Below, piece by piece: positions 46,060-54,943 of a stretch of 64,000 nt of DNA (position 1 is its first letter; every line of letters begins with the position of its first letter). The notes under the pieces are model-generated. The model made no database searches. It saw only the letters and a program-made list of their open reading frames with translations, and had not been told where the DNA came from. The DNA lies in the NCBI RefSeq assembly GCF_002724055.1, contig NZ_BDQY01000005.1, forward strand, positions 1 through 64,000, read 5' to 3'. The DNA is from Tepidibacter mesophilus. GTDB lineage: Bacteria; Bacillota; Clostridia; Peptostreptococcales; Peptostreptococcaceae. A program made the translations under genes and the position numbers.

Positions 46060-46896
46060 TTATTCAATTTCATTTTGTATCAATAATCCTTCTATAAATT
46101 TTTTAACACTTATTTTCCCACAAAGCGTATTTTTACCTCTTATATAATCCATTTGAGCTCTTACATCTTCAAAATTAAATACCAAATTTGAATATGTCGA
46201 AAAATCATCGTTCATGTAATCTTCAATTCCCAAGCTAGCTATATTATTTAAAGCTTTATTTATGGCTCTCCTTATCCTTTGCTCCATAGCTTTAGGATTA
46301 TTGCTAAGCTTTTTACATATCTCACTAACCTTATAATTCAAATGTTTATCACCTTTTAATATAAGATATTCACATATATTTATTATATCTTTACTTCCTA
46401 TCTCTCCTATTATTCCTAATTTCGAAAGAGAATACTTAATTTTTGCAATTTCCGACTTTTTACTTGCAACCTTATCATTAGAATCTAAATTTTTAAACAT
46501 TCCTTTTATGCTATTTAAAGTAGCTTGCATTTCAATTTTTTCTTTTATATTATTTATAATATTTTCAACCTCTATTATATTTATAGGTTTATTTATAAAA
46601 AACTCTATTCCCTGATTATAAGCCTTAGCTATCATATCCTTAGATGATACCTGAGATACCATGACAAACTTAATATCCGGTTTGATACTCTTAACTGCCT
46701 TTACAACCTCTATCCCATTTTTACACGGCATCAATAAATCAACCATAACTATATTTGGATGTTTTACTAGTATTTCTTTTATACACTCTTCTCCACTCAA
46801 AGAATGCCCTATCACTTCCCCTAAATTTTTATACTCTATTATATTCTCCAAAACTTTTACAACACTTATATCATCATCGACTATATAAAATTTCAT
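46060..46896 (-). CDS. Response regulator with YcbB (GlnL-type) output domain
   Basis: A 278-aa regulator. Receiver domain residues 1-120 have the acidic pair in YIVDDDIS, the phospho-aspartate in NIVMVDLLMPCKNG (about residue 54) and the lysine in FFINKPINI. The C-terminal YcbB-type DNA-binding domain contains KYSLSKLGIIGEIGSKDII and the helix-turn-helix-like NPKAMEQRIRRAINKAL. In Bacillus the related GlnL controls glutamine uptake and breakdown. It is four bases after the kinase gene and just upstream of the symporter, a plausible target. Confidence 0.85.
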   Translation of the reverse strand: MKFYIVDDDISVVKVLENIIEYKNLGEVIGHSLSGEECIKEILVKHPNIVMVDLLMPCKNGIEVVKAVKSIKPDIKFVMVSQVSSKDMIAKAYNQGIEFFINKPINIIEVENIINNIKEKIEMQATLNSIKGMFKNLDSNDKVASKKSEIAKIKYSLSKLGIIGEIGSKDIINICEYLILKGDKHLNYKVSEICKKLSNNPKAMEQRIRRAINKALNNIASLGIEDYMNDDFSTYSNLVFNFEDVRAQMDYIRGKNTLCGKISVKKFIEGLLIQNEIE

Positions 46897-46900
46897 TCAA

Positions 46901-48151
46901 TCACCCTTCTAATTTTTCTTTATCTATTATTATCTCAAATGTAGTGCCTTTATCATATTCAGATTCAACACTTATACATCCATTAAAATGTCCTTCAACC
47001 ATACCTTTCACAATAGTAAGTCCTATACCTCTATTTATATCCCCTGTATCCATATTAAACTTAGTAGAGAAACCAGGATTAAATATGTAACTTTTATCAG
47101 AATCCTTTATTCCATTTCCATTGTCAGATACTCTAAAAATAAATTTCTCATCCTTATAAAAATAGCTAACATCGACAACACCATTTTTACTGTTTATAGA
47201 TTCTATAGAGTTATTTATTAAGTTTCTAAGTATAGATATTAAAATATAATGGTCCTTAACCTTTATGTCACGCGCAGTATTAAAATTGACTTTTATACTA
47301 GAATTTATCGAATCTATATACTTAATCGTACTATCTTCAAGTATATTAAATATATAAACCAAACTCATTTCTTTGTGCTTTCCCTTTATATTAGTAACCT
47401 CTTCTATCCCTTTTATAACCCTTATATAATCTTTTTTTATTTCATGTATATCTTTAGTTATTGAAAGAGATATAGACTTTATATTATAATCTATATCCAT
47501 TGAATCTAACTTTTCATACAATTTAAACGAATTACTCATAACCCCTTCTATATTATCCATATTTTTATTCATAAAATATATTTCTGTTTTCAGACTAGAT
47601 ATTAAAAATAATAGTTTTCTATATCTTTCATCATGTTCTTCTTTTTCTATTAAAATATTATATTCTTTTATTATATTTATAAATATAATAGTAATAGAAC
47701 TCCGAACTAGACAAACAATAATCAAAACCTTTATATTGTGTATATCAAAATCAACATTATATCTAAATACAGTTTCGACCATATTGCCAACAAATTCGCT
47801 CATGCATAGTGATGCAAATAAAAAATATATATTCTTTCGATATCTAATATTCAGCAAATTAAATATCATCCCAAAACTCAAATAAAAAAATACTACAGGA
47901 TAATTAACTCCCATAGAATAATAAAAACTATTTCCATCAAAATAAGATATAATAACTCTCAAAAAAAATACTACATTTGCCGTTAATATACTAGTTATTA
48001 GTATATCTACATTTTTAAAGAATATAAAAATAATAGACAAGAATATTATTCCGCTAGATACTCTAAAAGCATCATTAAATATATTTATATATATTTGAGA
48101 CACAAAAGCTATAATTAAACTTATAAGTATATATTTTTTTAACTCTTTCAC
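46901..48151 (-). CDS. Sensor histidine kinase (GlnK-like, GHKL ATPase)
   Basis: A 416-aa kinase. About six or seven membrane segments occupy residues 1-170. A coiled region and a phosphotransfer region follow (DIHEIKKDYIRVIKGIEEV). The ATPase domain has LRNLINNSIESI (N box), DNGNGIKD (G1) and GIGLTIVKGM (G2). The start is GTG, preceded by AAGGAG. It pairs with the adjacent YcbB-type regulator. The membrane sensor shows no known ligand-binding domain; glutamine/glutamate sensing is inferred only from the partner. Confidence 0.85.
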   Translation of the reverse strand: MKELKKYILISLIIAFVSQIYINIFNDAFRVSSGIIFLSIIFIFFKNVDILITSILTANVVFFLRVIISYFDGNSFYYSMGVNYPVVFFYLSFGMIFNLLNIRYRKNIYFLFASLCMSEFVGNMVETVFRYNVDFDIHNIKVLIIVCLVRSSITIIFINIIKEYNILIEKEEHDERYRKLLFLISSLKTEIYFMNKNMDNIEGVMSNSFKLYEKLDSMDIDYNIKSISLSITKDIHEIKKDYIRVIKGIEEVTNIKGKHKEMSLVYIFNILEDSTIKYIDSINSSIKVNFNTARDIKVKDHYILISILRNLINNSIESINSKNGVVDVSYFYKDEKFIFRVSDNGNGIKDSDKSYIFNPGFSTKFNMDTGDINRGIGLTIVKGMVEGHFNGCISVESEYDKGTTFEIIIDKEKLEG

Positions 48152-48162
48152 ATTTTATCTCC

Positions 48163-49260
48163 TTAATTAGAAAATATATTTTCTAATTGTTTCTCTATAA
48201 ACAAAGTGTTTTCCTCTATTAAATCTATAAATATATTTTTATGATTAACATTTTTACCATTTTTGTCTACAACCAATCTTAGAATAGGTCTGTCTAGCAT
48301 ATGCTTATTTTGATTGTATACGATTCCCTTAGAACTATCAGATAATTTAACTATAGACCCTTCTTTAAATTTTACTATTCTAGACAAAAACAATTTAACT
48401 ATATCAAAATCAAAGTCATTGTGGCCCAAACTATATATATACTCAGAAGCTTTATATATAGGCATCTTTTTTCTATATGGTCTATCACTAGTTAAAGCAT
48501 CAAAAACATCTGCCACAGAACATATTCTAGCTAACTCGTATATACTATCACCTCCCAATTGATTTGGGTATCCTTTCCCATTCCATTTTTCATGATGCTG
48601 TAAAATAATTTGCTTACTCATAGAAGATATTTCATTTCCATAATTATCACTTAAATATCTATATCCAAGTTCAGGATGTTTCTCAATTTCAATTCTTTCT
48701 TCAAACGTCAACTTTCCTGGCTTATTTAGAATTTCAGTATCTACAAAAACCTTTCCAATATCATGCAACAGAGCTCCTAAGGCCAATTTTTGAAGTTTAA
48801 TTCTATCATATTGCATAAGAATACCAGTATAAAGACACGAAACCATAACATTTAAACTATGCTCATATAAATAATCATCTACCATTCTAATTTCATTTAT
48901 ACTATAAGATATATCTCTTTTAGATGTTATTACATCTAACAATTCAGATATAGTATTATTTATCATATTCATATTAAGCCCTATATCTTTACCCTTCTTA
49001 GCCATATTAAATTGATCTTTTATAACTTCTTTTACTTCTCTATATTTTTCAAGCGATATTGTATCACTAGGATCTATCCCTTCTGATATTTCATCATTTA
49101 TATAAATATATTGTATGTTTTTTGAATTAAGTTGCGTAATATAATTAATATTTAACTTAACATTTTCCTGAAGTAACACTATGCCATTTGAATATATAGG
49201 TTTAGCTACATAATATTCATATTTTTCAACATCTATATAGTTAACATTTACAAGTCTCAT
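48163..49260 (-). CDS. HD-GYP domain protein, probable c-di-GMP phosphodiesterase
   Basis: About 365 aa. Residues 1-120 are a DUF3391-like N-terminal region. The HD-GYP domain follows, with HSLNVM, HDIGKVFVD, a KHPELGYR-type helix, QHHEKWNGKGYP (the GYP motif region) and ADVFDALTSDRPYRK. These are the metal and active-site residues of c-di-GMP hydrolases. The ATG at 49260 follows GGGGTGG. It lies 12 bases upstream of the histidine-kinase gene on the same strand, so it probably shares its operon, which may tie c-di-GMP turnover to that signalling system. Confidence 0.88.
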   Translation of the reverse strand: MRLVNVNYIDVEKYEYYVAKPIYSNGIVLLQENVKLNINYITQLNSKNIQYIYINDEISEGIDPSDTISLEKYREVKEVIKDQFNMAKKGKDIGLNMNMINNTISELLDVITSKRDISYSINEIRMVDDYLYEHSLNVMVSCLYTGILMQYDRIKLQKLALGALLHDIGKVFVDTEILNKPGKLTFEERIEIEKHPELGYRYLSDNYGNEISSMSKQIILQHHEKWNGKGYPNQLGGDSIYELARICSVADVFDALTSDRPYRKKMPIYKASEYIYSLGHNDFDFDIVKLFLSRIVKFKEGSIVKLSDSSKGIVYNQNKHMLDRPILRLVVDKNGKNVNHKNIFIDLIEENTLFIEKQLENIFSN

Positions 49261-49363
49261 CCTATCCACCCCACAAATTTTTCTACATTTATTATAAGTT
49301 CCAATATATATATTATCAAAGTATATTTTCTATATCAATGAGGATAAAGTCTTCATTTTAACT

Positions 49364-49395
49364 AAAAAAGAGAAATCAATTGATTTCTCTTTTTT
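49364..49395 (-). terminator. 32-bp perfect palindromic terminator of pepF
   Basis: AAAAAAGAGAAATCAA meets its complement with no spacer, 10 bases after the pepF stop. Confidence 0.82.
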
Positions 49396-49404
49396 AATTA
49401 ACAT

Positions 49405-51189
49405 CTATTTAGATTTTTCCAACTCATTTACTAATTCTTCAAAGGTATCAAGCGCTGTTTGTATTGCCTTTTCATCTTCCATATCAACACCAGCTTTTTT
49501 AAGTTGATTTAAAGGGTAATCAGACCCTCCACTTTTTAAGAATTCCAGGTATCTTTCTATAGCTTTAGAATCTCCATTCAATATATTGTGACTAAGAGCC
49601 GCAGCAGCAGAGAATCCAGTAGCATATTTATATACATAAAAATTAGAATAAAAATGAGGTACTCTAGCCCACTCCATACTAATCTCATCATCAATACATA
49701 CGCCTTTTCCGTAGTACTTAACATTTAAATCATAATATATATCACAAAAATCTTCATTAGTAAGTGCTTTTTGGTTTTCAGATTTTTCATGTATTATTTT
49801 TTCAAATTCAGCAAACATAGTTTGTCTATATACAGTAGTTCTAAACTGTTCTAAATAATAGTTTAATATATATAATTTTTCATCATCGGTCTTACTATTT
49901 TTAAGCATATAATCCATAAGTAGCTGTTCATTTAAAGTAGATGCAACTTCAGCTACAAATATCTTATAATGTGAATATAGGTAAGGTTGATTTTTTCTTG
50001 AATAATAACTATGCATAGAATGCCCAAGTTCATGAACCAATGTGAATAAAGAATTCAAGTCATCTTTATAATTAAGAAGTATAAATGGGTGAGAATCATA
50101 ACTTCCCCATGAATAAGCTCCTCCTTTTTTACCTTCATTTTCATAAACATCTATCCATCTTTCATCAAAAGCCCTTTTTATCAACTCTATATACTCATTT
50201 CCTAATGGCTTTAAAGCTTTAAGTATTATTTCTTTAGCTTCTTCATAAGGTATTTTTATATCCAACTTTTCAACTAACGGAGTATACATATCATACATAT
50301 GTATTTCATCCAACCCTAGAAATTCTTTTTTTAATTCTAAATATCTATGCATAGTATCTAAGTTTTTTTCTATAACACCTATCAAATTATCATAAACATT
50401 TAATTTTATATCATCCTCAAATAAAGACGCTTTTATAGCAGAATCATAATTTCTTGCTTTTGCATAAAAAATCTCTCTTTTAACACTTCCTTCTAGTGTA
50501 GCTGCAAATGTATTTTTATACTTACTATAGGTATCATACATATTTTTAAAAGCATTTTTTCTAACTTCTCTGTTTTTACTTTGCAAGAACTTAGAAAAAT
50601 TCCCATGAGTAAGCCTGATCTTATCTCCTTTTTCATCTTCTATTTCAGGAAATTTAATATCTGCAAAGGATAGCATATCAAATGCATTTTCAGCAACATT
50701 TGCAACATCAGAGCTCATGGCTAAAATTTCTTCTTCTTTTGAAGATAATGTATAAGGCTTTTTTCTTAAAATCTGATTTATAAGCTTTTTATACGGATTC
50801 AATTTATCACTATTTAAATAGCTATTCATCTTATCTTCATCTATACTTATTATCTCCGGAATCATAAAAGATGTAACAGTTCCTATTTGAGTTGAGAGCA
50901 TATCTGATTTTCCAGATAAAGACTGTTGCTTCGTATTTGTTGTATCTTCATGTTGTTTCATATGTGAGTATACATACGTATTTTCAGCTAATCTAGATAT
51001 TTGTTCATACAAATTCAAAGTTTTATATAAATTATCTTCCGATTGACCTAAAATACCTTTGTATTTTTTTATATTTTCTAAAAGGTCTTTAATTTTTTCA
51101 AAATCTTTATTAAGTTCATCTTCATTCATATATATACTTTCTAAATCCCACTTAAACTCATCTTTAATCTCATTTCTACTATTTGACAT
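49405..51189 (-). CDS. pepF: Oligoendopeptidase F
   Basis: A cytoplasmic M3 zinc metallopeptidase that cuts short peptides. The 594-aa protein has the zinc motif LVHELGHSMHSYYSR (HELGH, about residue 387), with the third ligand region EVASTLNEQLLMDYM, plus the M3B-type N-terminus (NEIKDEFKWDLESIY). AAGGAGG precedes the ATG. It lies downstream of the DegV gene (19 bases) on the same strand. It would supply amino acids for Stickland fermentation. Confidence 0.95.
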   Translation of the reverse strand: MSNSRNEIKDEFKWDLESIYMNEDELNKDFEKIKDLLENIKKYKGILGQSEDNLYKTLNLYEQISRLAENTYVYSHMKQHEDTTNTKQQSLSGKSDMLSTQIGTVTSFMIPEIISIDEDKMNSYLNSDKLNPYKKLINQILRKKPYTLSSKEEEILAMSSDVANVAENAFDMLSFADIKFPEIEDEKGDKIRLTHGNFSKFLQSKNREVRKNAFKNMYDTYSKYKNTFAATLEGSVKREIFYAKARNYDSAIKASLFEDDIKLNVYDNLIGVIEKNLDTMHRYLELKKEFLGLDEIHMYDMYTPLVEKLDIKIPYEEAKEIILKALKPLGNEYIELIKRAFDERWIDVYENEGKKGGAYSWGSYDSHPFILLNYKDDLNSLFTLVHELGHSMHSYYSRKNQPYLYSHYKIFVAEVASTLNEQLLMDYMLKNSKTDDEKLYILNYYLEQFRTTVYRQTMFAEFEKIIHEKSENQKALTNEDFCDIYYDLNVKYYGKGVCIDDEISMEWARVPHFYSNFYVYKYATGFSAAAALSHNILNGDSKAIERYLEFLKSGGSDYPLNQLKKAGVDMEDEKAIQTALDTFEELVNELEKSK

Positions 51190-51208
51190 ATATTCCTCCT
51201 TATTTTAT

Positions 51209-52048
51209 CTAAAAACTAATTAATAAAGCTCCTTCTGATGCATAAGAACCTATAGTTGCTCCTATTTCAGATACTATTATTTCCTTAAAGTTATACTTAT
51301 TATTAACCATTTCTTTGAATTTTAAAGCTTTATCCAGTGCATTCGAATGACATATTGCCAATATTTTGTCAGAGATGTTAATTCCATCCGCTTCTATAAA
51401 ATTAATTAATTTATTTAAACTTTTTTTGTCTCCTCTAGCCTTACTGAATATATTAACAAGACCATCTTCAACTTTTACTGTTATTTTTAAATTTAAGACT
51501 TGAACTATTTTTTCTTTAAAAGAACTTATTCTGCCAGCCTTAGCCGCATTTTCTATTGTCTCAAGTACAACGTAAGTCGAAATATCTTTTACATCTTTTT
51601 TTATCTTATCCACTATATAATCTATGCTTTTTCCATTTTCAATCATCCTAGCAGCATCTAAAACCAACAATCCAACTCCCATAGATCCATTTTTAGAATC
51701 TATTATCTCTATCCTTTTCTCAGCATCCTCTTCTAAGTACATATTTTTACCTATTAAAGCATTATTATACGTACTAGACATCCCAGAAGATAAAGATATA
51801 ACAATAATATTATCTTGTTCACATTGAAATTCTTTTACAAATCTATTTGGAGATGGACTAGATGTTTTTGGAAGATTAGGTTCATTTCTCATTTTTTCGT
51901 AAAATTCTTTTTTAGTTATATCTACCCCATCCAAATATGAATCTTCATCAAATAAAATATTTAAAGGAATAACAGATATATTATATTTTTTTATTATATA
52001 TTCAGGTAAATCGCACGAACTATCAGTTATTAATTTTATATTATTCAA
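51209..52048 (-). CDS. DegV family fatty-acid-binding protein
   Basis: About 279 aa. DegV proteins bind fatty acids and, as FakB, present them to FakA kinase. It has the opening KLITDSSCDLPEYIIKKYNI, the lipid-contact segment KTSSPSPNRF, ISLSSGMSSTYNNA and the late GATIGSYASEGALLISF. The start is uncertain. I propose the TTG at 52048, seven bases after GGATGTG. An ATG at 52060 lacks a spaced ribosome site, and longer forms would overlap mgtC. No fakA gene is adjacent. Confidence 0.85.
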   Translation of the reverse strand: MNNIKLITDSSCDLPEYIIKKYNISVIPLNILFDEDSYLDGVDITKKEFYEKMRNEPNLPKTSSPSPNRFVKEFQCEQDNIIVISLSSGMSSTYNNALIGKNMYLEEDAEKRIEIIDSKNGSMGVGLLVLDAARMIENGKSIDYIVDKIKKDVKDISTYVVLETIENAAKAGRISSFKEKIVQVLNLKITVKVEDGLVNIFSKARGDKKSLNKLINFIEADGINISDKILAICHSNALDKALKFKEMVNNKYNFKEIIVSEIGATIGSYASEGALLISF

Positions 52049-52121
52049 AACACAACACATCCTTATACGTTTATTTAATAGTAGAATTAATCCAATTATA
52101 TTTTTTATAAATAAAAATACT

Positions 52122-52778
52122 CTATTCATATCCAACTTTTATAACATTATCCACATCCAAAATATTCTTTACAACTTCCTTAAGTTCTATTTTACTATTA
52201 TACACTACAGTAATTTTCATATCCCAATACTTATATTCATCATGAGATATATCTATATTTTTTATAAAAATCTTATTACCTTCTACAATATCTATAACCT
52301 CTGATGTTACATTTGAAATATTTTTTGTGTTAATATACAAGGTGCTAGTTTTACTAAGTAATATTTTCTTATCTATAAATTTCAAAGTATATAATGTCAT
52401 AACAAGCAAAAAACAAGACACAAATCCTAAATAATAATACCCAAAGCCAATAGCTATCCCTATACAAGCAGTCACCCAAATACCAGCTGCAGTAGTAAGC
52501 CCTCTTATACTATCTGATGTTTTAAGTATCGCTCCAGCTCCTAAAAATCCAATACCGGAAAGTACTTGAGCTGGCATTCTAGCAGGATCTAGATTTACAT
52601 ATTGTATATATTCTTTAAATAACATCAAAGATGTAACCGCAACAACACAAGAACCTATCGAAACCAATATATGAGTTCTAAACCCAGCCCATTGATGAGA
52701 TTTTTCCCTTTCAACGCCAACTATCCCCCCTATAAAAAGCGCAAGTAATAACCTAAATATCATTTCTTTATGCGTCAT
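52122..52778 (-). CDS. MgtC/SapB family membrane protein
   Basis: A 218-aa protein. Four or five membrane segments (residues 5-130) carry the family motifs GGIVGVEREKSHQWAGFRTH, RMPAQVLSGIGFLGAGAIL and IRGLTTAAGIWVTACIG. The C-terminal 85 residues form an ACT-like cytoplasmic domain. MgtC proteins affect magnesium homeostasis and membrane ATPase activity. Here it lies downstream of a cobalamin riboswitch and two terminators. It may have its own promoter (TTGATA-17-TAATAT) right after the second terminator. AGAGGTGAT precedes the ATG. Confidence 0.9.
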   Translation of the reverse strand: MTHKEMIFRLLLALFIGGIVGVEREKSHQWAGFRTHILVSIGSCVVAVTSLMLFKEYIQYVNLDPARMPAQVLSGIGFLGAGAILKTSDSIRGLTTAAGIWVTACIGIAIGFGYYYLGFVSCFLLVMTLYTLKFIDKKILLSKTSTLYINTKNISNVTSEVIDIVEGNKIFIKNIDISHDEYKYWDMKITVVYNSKIELKEVVKNILDVDNVIKVGYE

Positions 52779-52826
52779 TGAATCACCTCTTTTTTTATTA
52801 TATTATCATTTAAATTCATATATATC

Positions 52827-52853
52827 AAAAAAAACAGGCCTAATACAGGCCTG
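52827..52853 (-). terminator. Second terminator between riboswitch and mgtC
   Basis: CAGGCCT pairs with AGGCCTG around a 5-base loop and is followed on the minus strand by eight T residues. It stands between the riboswitch platform and mgtC. Confidence 0.85.
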
Positions 52854-52886
52854 GGGCGAAAAAAAAATATTTAGGGAAAGAAAAAT

Positions 52887-52941
52887 ATATAAAAACCTGC
52901 CTAAGCGACGTACTAGGACAGGAATAATCTCTTTTTTCCTG
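52887..52941 (-). promoter_or_regulatory. Expression platform of the cobalamin riboswitch
   Basis: Two exclusive hairpins. The antiterminator pairs CAGGAA with TTCCTG (52919-52924 with 52936-52941). The terminator pairs CCTGTCCTA with TAGGCAGG (52896-52922) and is followed by TTTTT. They share the CCTGTCC segment, so only one can form. Confidence 0.75.
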
Positions 52942-52968
52942 ACCCTTCCCTCCGAAGGCTGAAAACTT

Positions 52969-53131
52969 TATACAGGTAGGTCTCCTGACTTATGATTCAT
53001 CTTACTCCCTATCCTTCCCGCAGAATAATCCACAGTGGTTTTATAGGCTTCATCATCAATTACAGTAGCGGGGGCTGCGACGGATTCTAACCGCTCTTCC
53101 CTGTTATCCTTTAAATAAGGACCTGTATACT
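52969..53131 (-). promoter_or_regulatory. Cobalamin (B12) riboswitch aptamer
   Basis: The minus strand has the B12-box region GCAGCCCCCGCTACTGT, the upstream GGGAAgagcGGTTAGAATCC and a downstream CCACTGTGG hairpin. The closing stem is TACAGGT/ACCTGTA at the two ends (52971-52977 and 53121-53127). The match to the Cbl consensus is unambiguous. No cobalamin gene follows it; the next gene on the strand is mgtC. Confidence 0.92.
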
Positions 53132-53301
53132 TTGTTAAGTTTTCTTAATTATTATAATAACATATATTTTTTTCCTTTACAATATATGTAAGCATTATTT
53201 TTCCCACTTTCATTACTTTCAAAAAAATGTTATATTTAACTAAATATATAATTATTATTATCCGATATATTATATATGCTCAAATTAATACGAGGTGATT
53301 T

Positions 53302-54882
53302 ATGTACATAATACAAAATGAATTTTTTGATATTTTTGAAGATAACGACAAGGTTTATATAAAGACAAAAAAACAAGGGTTTGATATTTCAAACTTTTCA
53401 GCTCTATTAACCTCACATCCACAAATCAGTATAACATATTTTTTAAACCTCAAAAACGCTTTAGAAAACAATTTAGATGATAATATAGAGATAGGTGTAT
53501 TAAAGCCTAAAATAGAATTAAATGTATCACCAGATGATAGCGAAGCGTATTTTAAATTAAACATCTCACAGGATGAATTCAAAAATAATAAACAACAAAT
53601 AGTCCAATCTATATTATCCGAGCTAGAATCAAACAATATAGTACATGGAGTAATTTACACTGTACTTGATGAAGATATAAAAACACAAGAAAATATCCTA
53701 ATAGCAAAATCAACACCAGCTGTAAATGGGCAAGACGCTATAATAAAATATTTAGATTTGCCAGATAAAAAGCCAGATGTACGAGAAGACGGTTCAACTA
53801 ATTATTATGAGATGAACCTAATATATGAAATAAATAAAAACGACTACTTAGGAGAAAAAATACCAGCCACTGAAGGTATAGATGGTTTAAATATAAAAGG
53901 CAATGTAATACCGTCAAAACCCGGAAAAGATAAAAGATTAAGTTATGATAGAAAAACAGTTGCAGAATTTGATGAAGATAGCAAAATAGTATTGAGATCC
54001 TTAACACATGGTGCTCTTTCTCACAACCATGGAAAAGTATCTGTTATAAAACACCTAGTAATCGATAGTGATGTTGGCTATGAAACAGGTAATATTTTTT
54101 TCGATGGATCAGTTACAATTAAAGGAACCGTTTGTGATGATTTTAAAGTTATAGCAACAGAAGATATTTCTATAGACAGCATAATGGGAATAGGAGCTGC
54201 CGAAAAGATAGTATCTACAAACGGAGATATCTATATAAAAGGAGGAGTTTGCGGAAAAGGAAAAACTTTAATTCATTCTAAAAAAAGTGTTTTTGTTAAA
54301 TATGCTAATTCATGTACAATAATAGCTGAAGATACTATAAATATAGGGTTTTATTCCCTAGACAGTACTCTGGAATCTAAAAGTATACTCTTAAACCCCG
54401 AAAAAGGTAGAATAATAGGTGGAAAAATTAGCGCATATGCAAAAATAGTAACAGGTGCAATCGGAAACACTTCTGAAAGAAAAACAATAATAAACGTTAA
54501 AGGCTTCGATAGAAAAAAGATAAAGCACGAGTTAGATGAACTTTTAATAAAATATAAAAATTGCTTATTAGAGGTAGAGAAAAATAAAAAAGAAATGAAA
54601 GTTTTTGAAGGCAGAGTTGAAAACTTTGCTGAGTTAATAAAAATCAAAGAATACGAATATTACTACAATATACACGAAAAATTAATGGAAGAGTTGTCAG
54701 ATTTAGAACAAAGACGAAAATATCTTTCTGACTATCTACATTCAAAAGGTGAAGGTGAGGTATCCATACTGAAAAACGCTTATCCTCAAACTTTCTTAGA
54801 AATAAAAAACCTTCAAAAAATAATAACAAAAAAAACTTCAGGAACTTTTTATGCACAAGACAATACCCTTCATTCAAAGTAA
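53302..54882 (+). CDS. FapA family protein (DUF342)
   Basis: A 526-aa protein. The N-terminal 160 residues are variable. The FapA beta-helix domain follows (about 170-400; IPATEGIDGLNIKGNVIPSKPGKD, repeated V-x-I-x-G strands such as GNIFFDGSVTIKGTV and GDIYIKGGVCGKGKT). The C-terminal 120 residues are a charged coiled coil (LIKYKNCLLEVEKNKKEMKVFEGRVE). FapA-type proteins are linked with cell-surface polymers and stress; the function in clostridia is unclear. CGAGGTGAT precedes the ATG. No signal peptide is seen. Confidence 0.85.
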   Translation: MYIIQNEFFDIFEDNDKVYIKTKKQGFDISNFSALLTSHPQISITYFLNLKNALENNLDDNIEIGVLKPKIELNVSPDDSEAYFKLNISQDEFKNNKQQIVQSILSELESNNIVHGVIYTVLDEDIKTQENILIAKSTPAVNGQDAIIKYLDLPDKKPDVREDGSTNYYEMNLIYEINKNDYLGEKIPATEGIDGLNIKGNVIPSKPGKDKRLSYDRKTVAEFDEDSKIVLRSLTHGALSHNHGKVSVIKHLVIDSDVGYETGNIFFDGSVTIKGTVCDDFKVIATEDISIDSIMGIGAAEKIVSTNGDIYIKGGVCGKGKTLIHSKKSVFVKYANSCTIIAEDTINIGFYSLDSTLESKSILLNPEKGRIIGGKISAYAKIVTGAIGNTSERKTIINVKGFDRKKIKHELDELLIKYKNCLLEVEKNKKEMKVFEGRVENFAELIKIKEYEYYYNIHEKLMEELSDLEQRRKYLSDYLHSKGEGEVSILKNAYPQTFLEIKNLQKIITKKTSGTFYAQDNTLHSK

Positions 54883-54900
54883 ACATTCGATTCATGCCAA

Positions 54901-54936
54901 AAAAATTCAGATGGAGCAAATCTTCATCTGAATTTT
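54901..54936. terminator. Bidirectional terminator fapA-like gene / mscS
   Basis: AAATTCAGATGgAG pairs with CTTCATCTGAATTTT, with T-rich ends on both strands, between the convergent genes. Confidence 0.8.
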
Positions 54937-54943
54937 ACTATAT

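Noticed and set aside
52969-53131. M-box (magnesium) riboswitch, expected before an mgtC gene
   Set aside because: The sequence carries the B12-box and the other cobalamin-aptamer segments, and none of the M-box ones.
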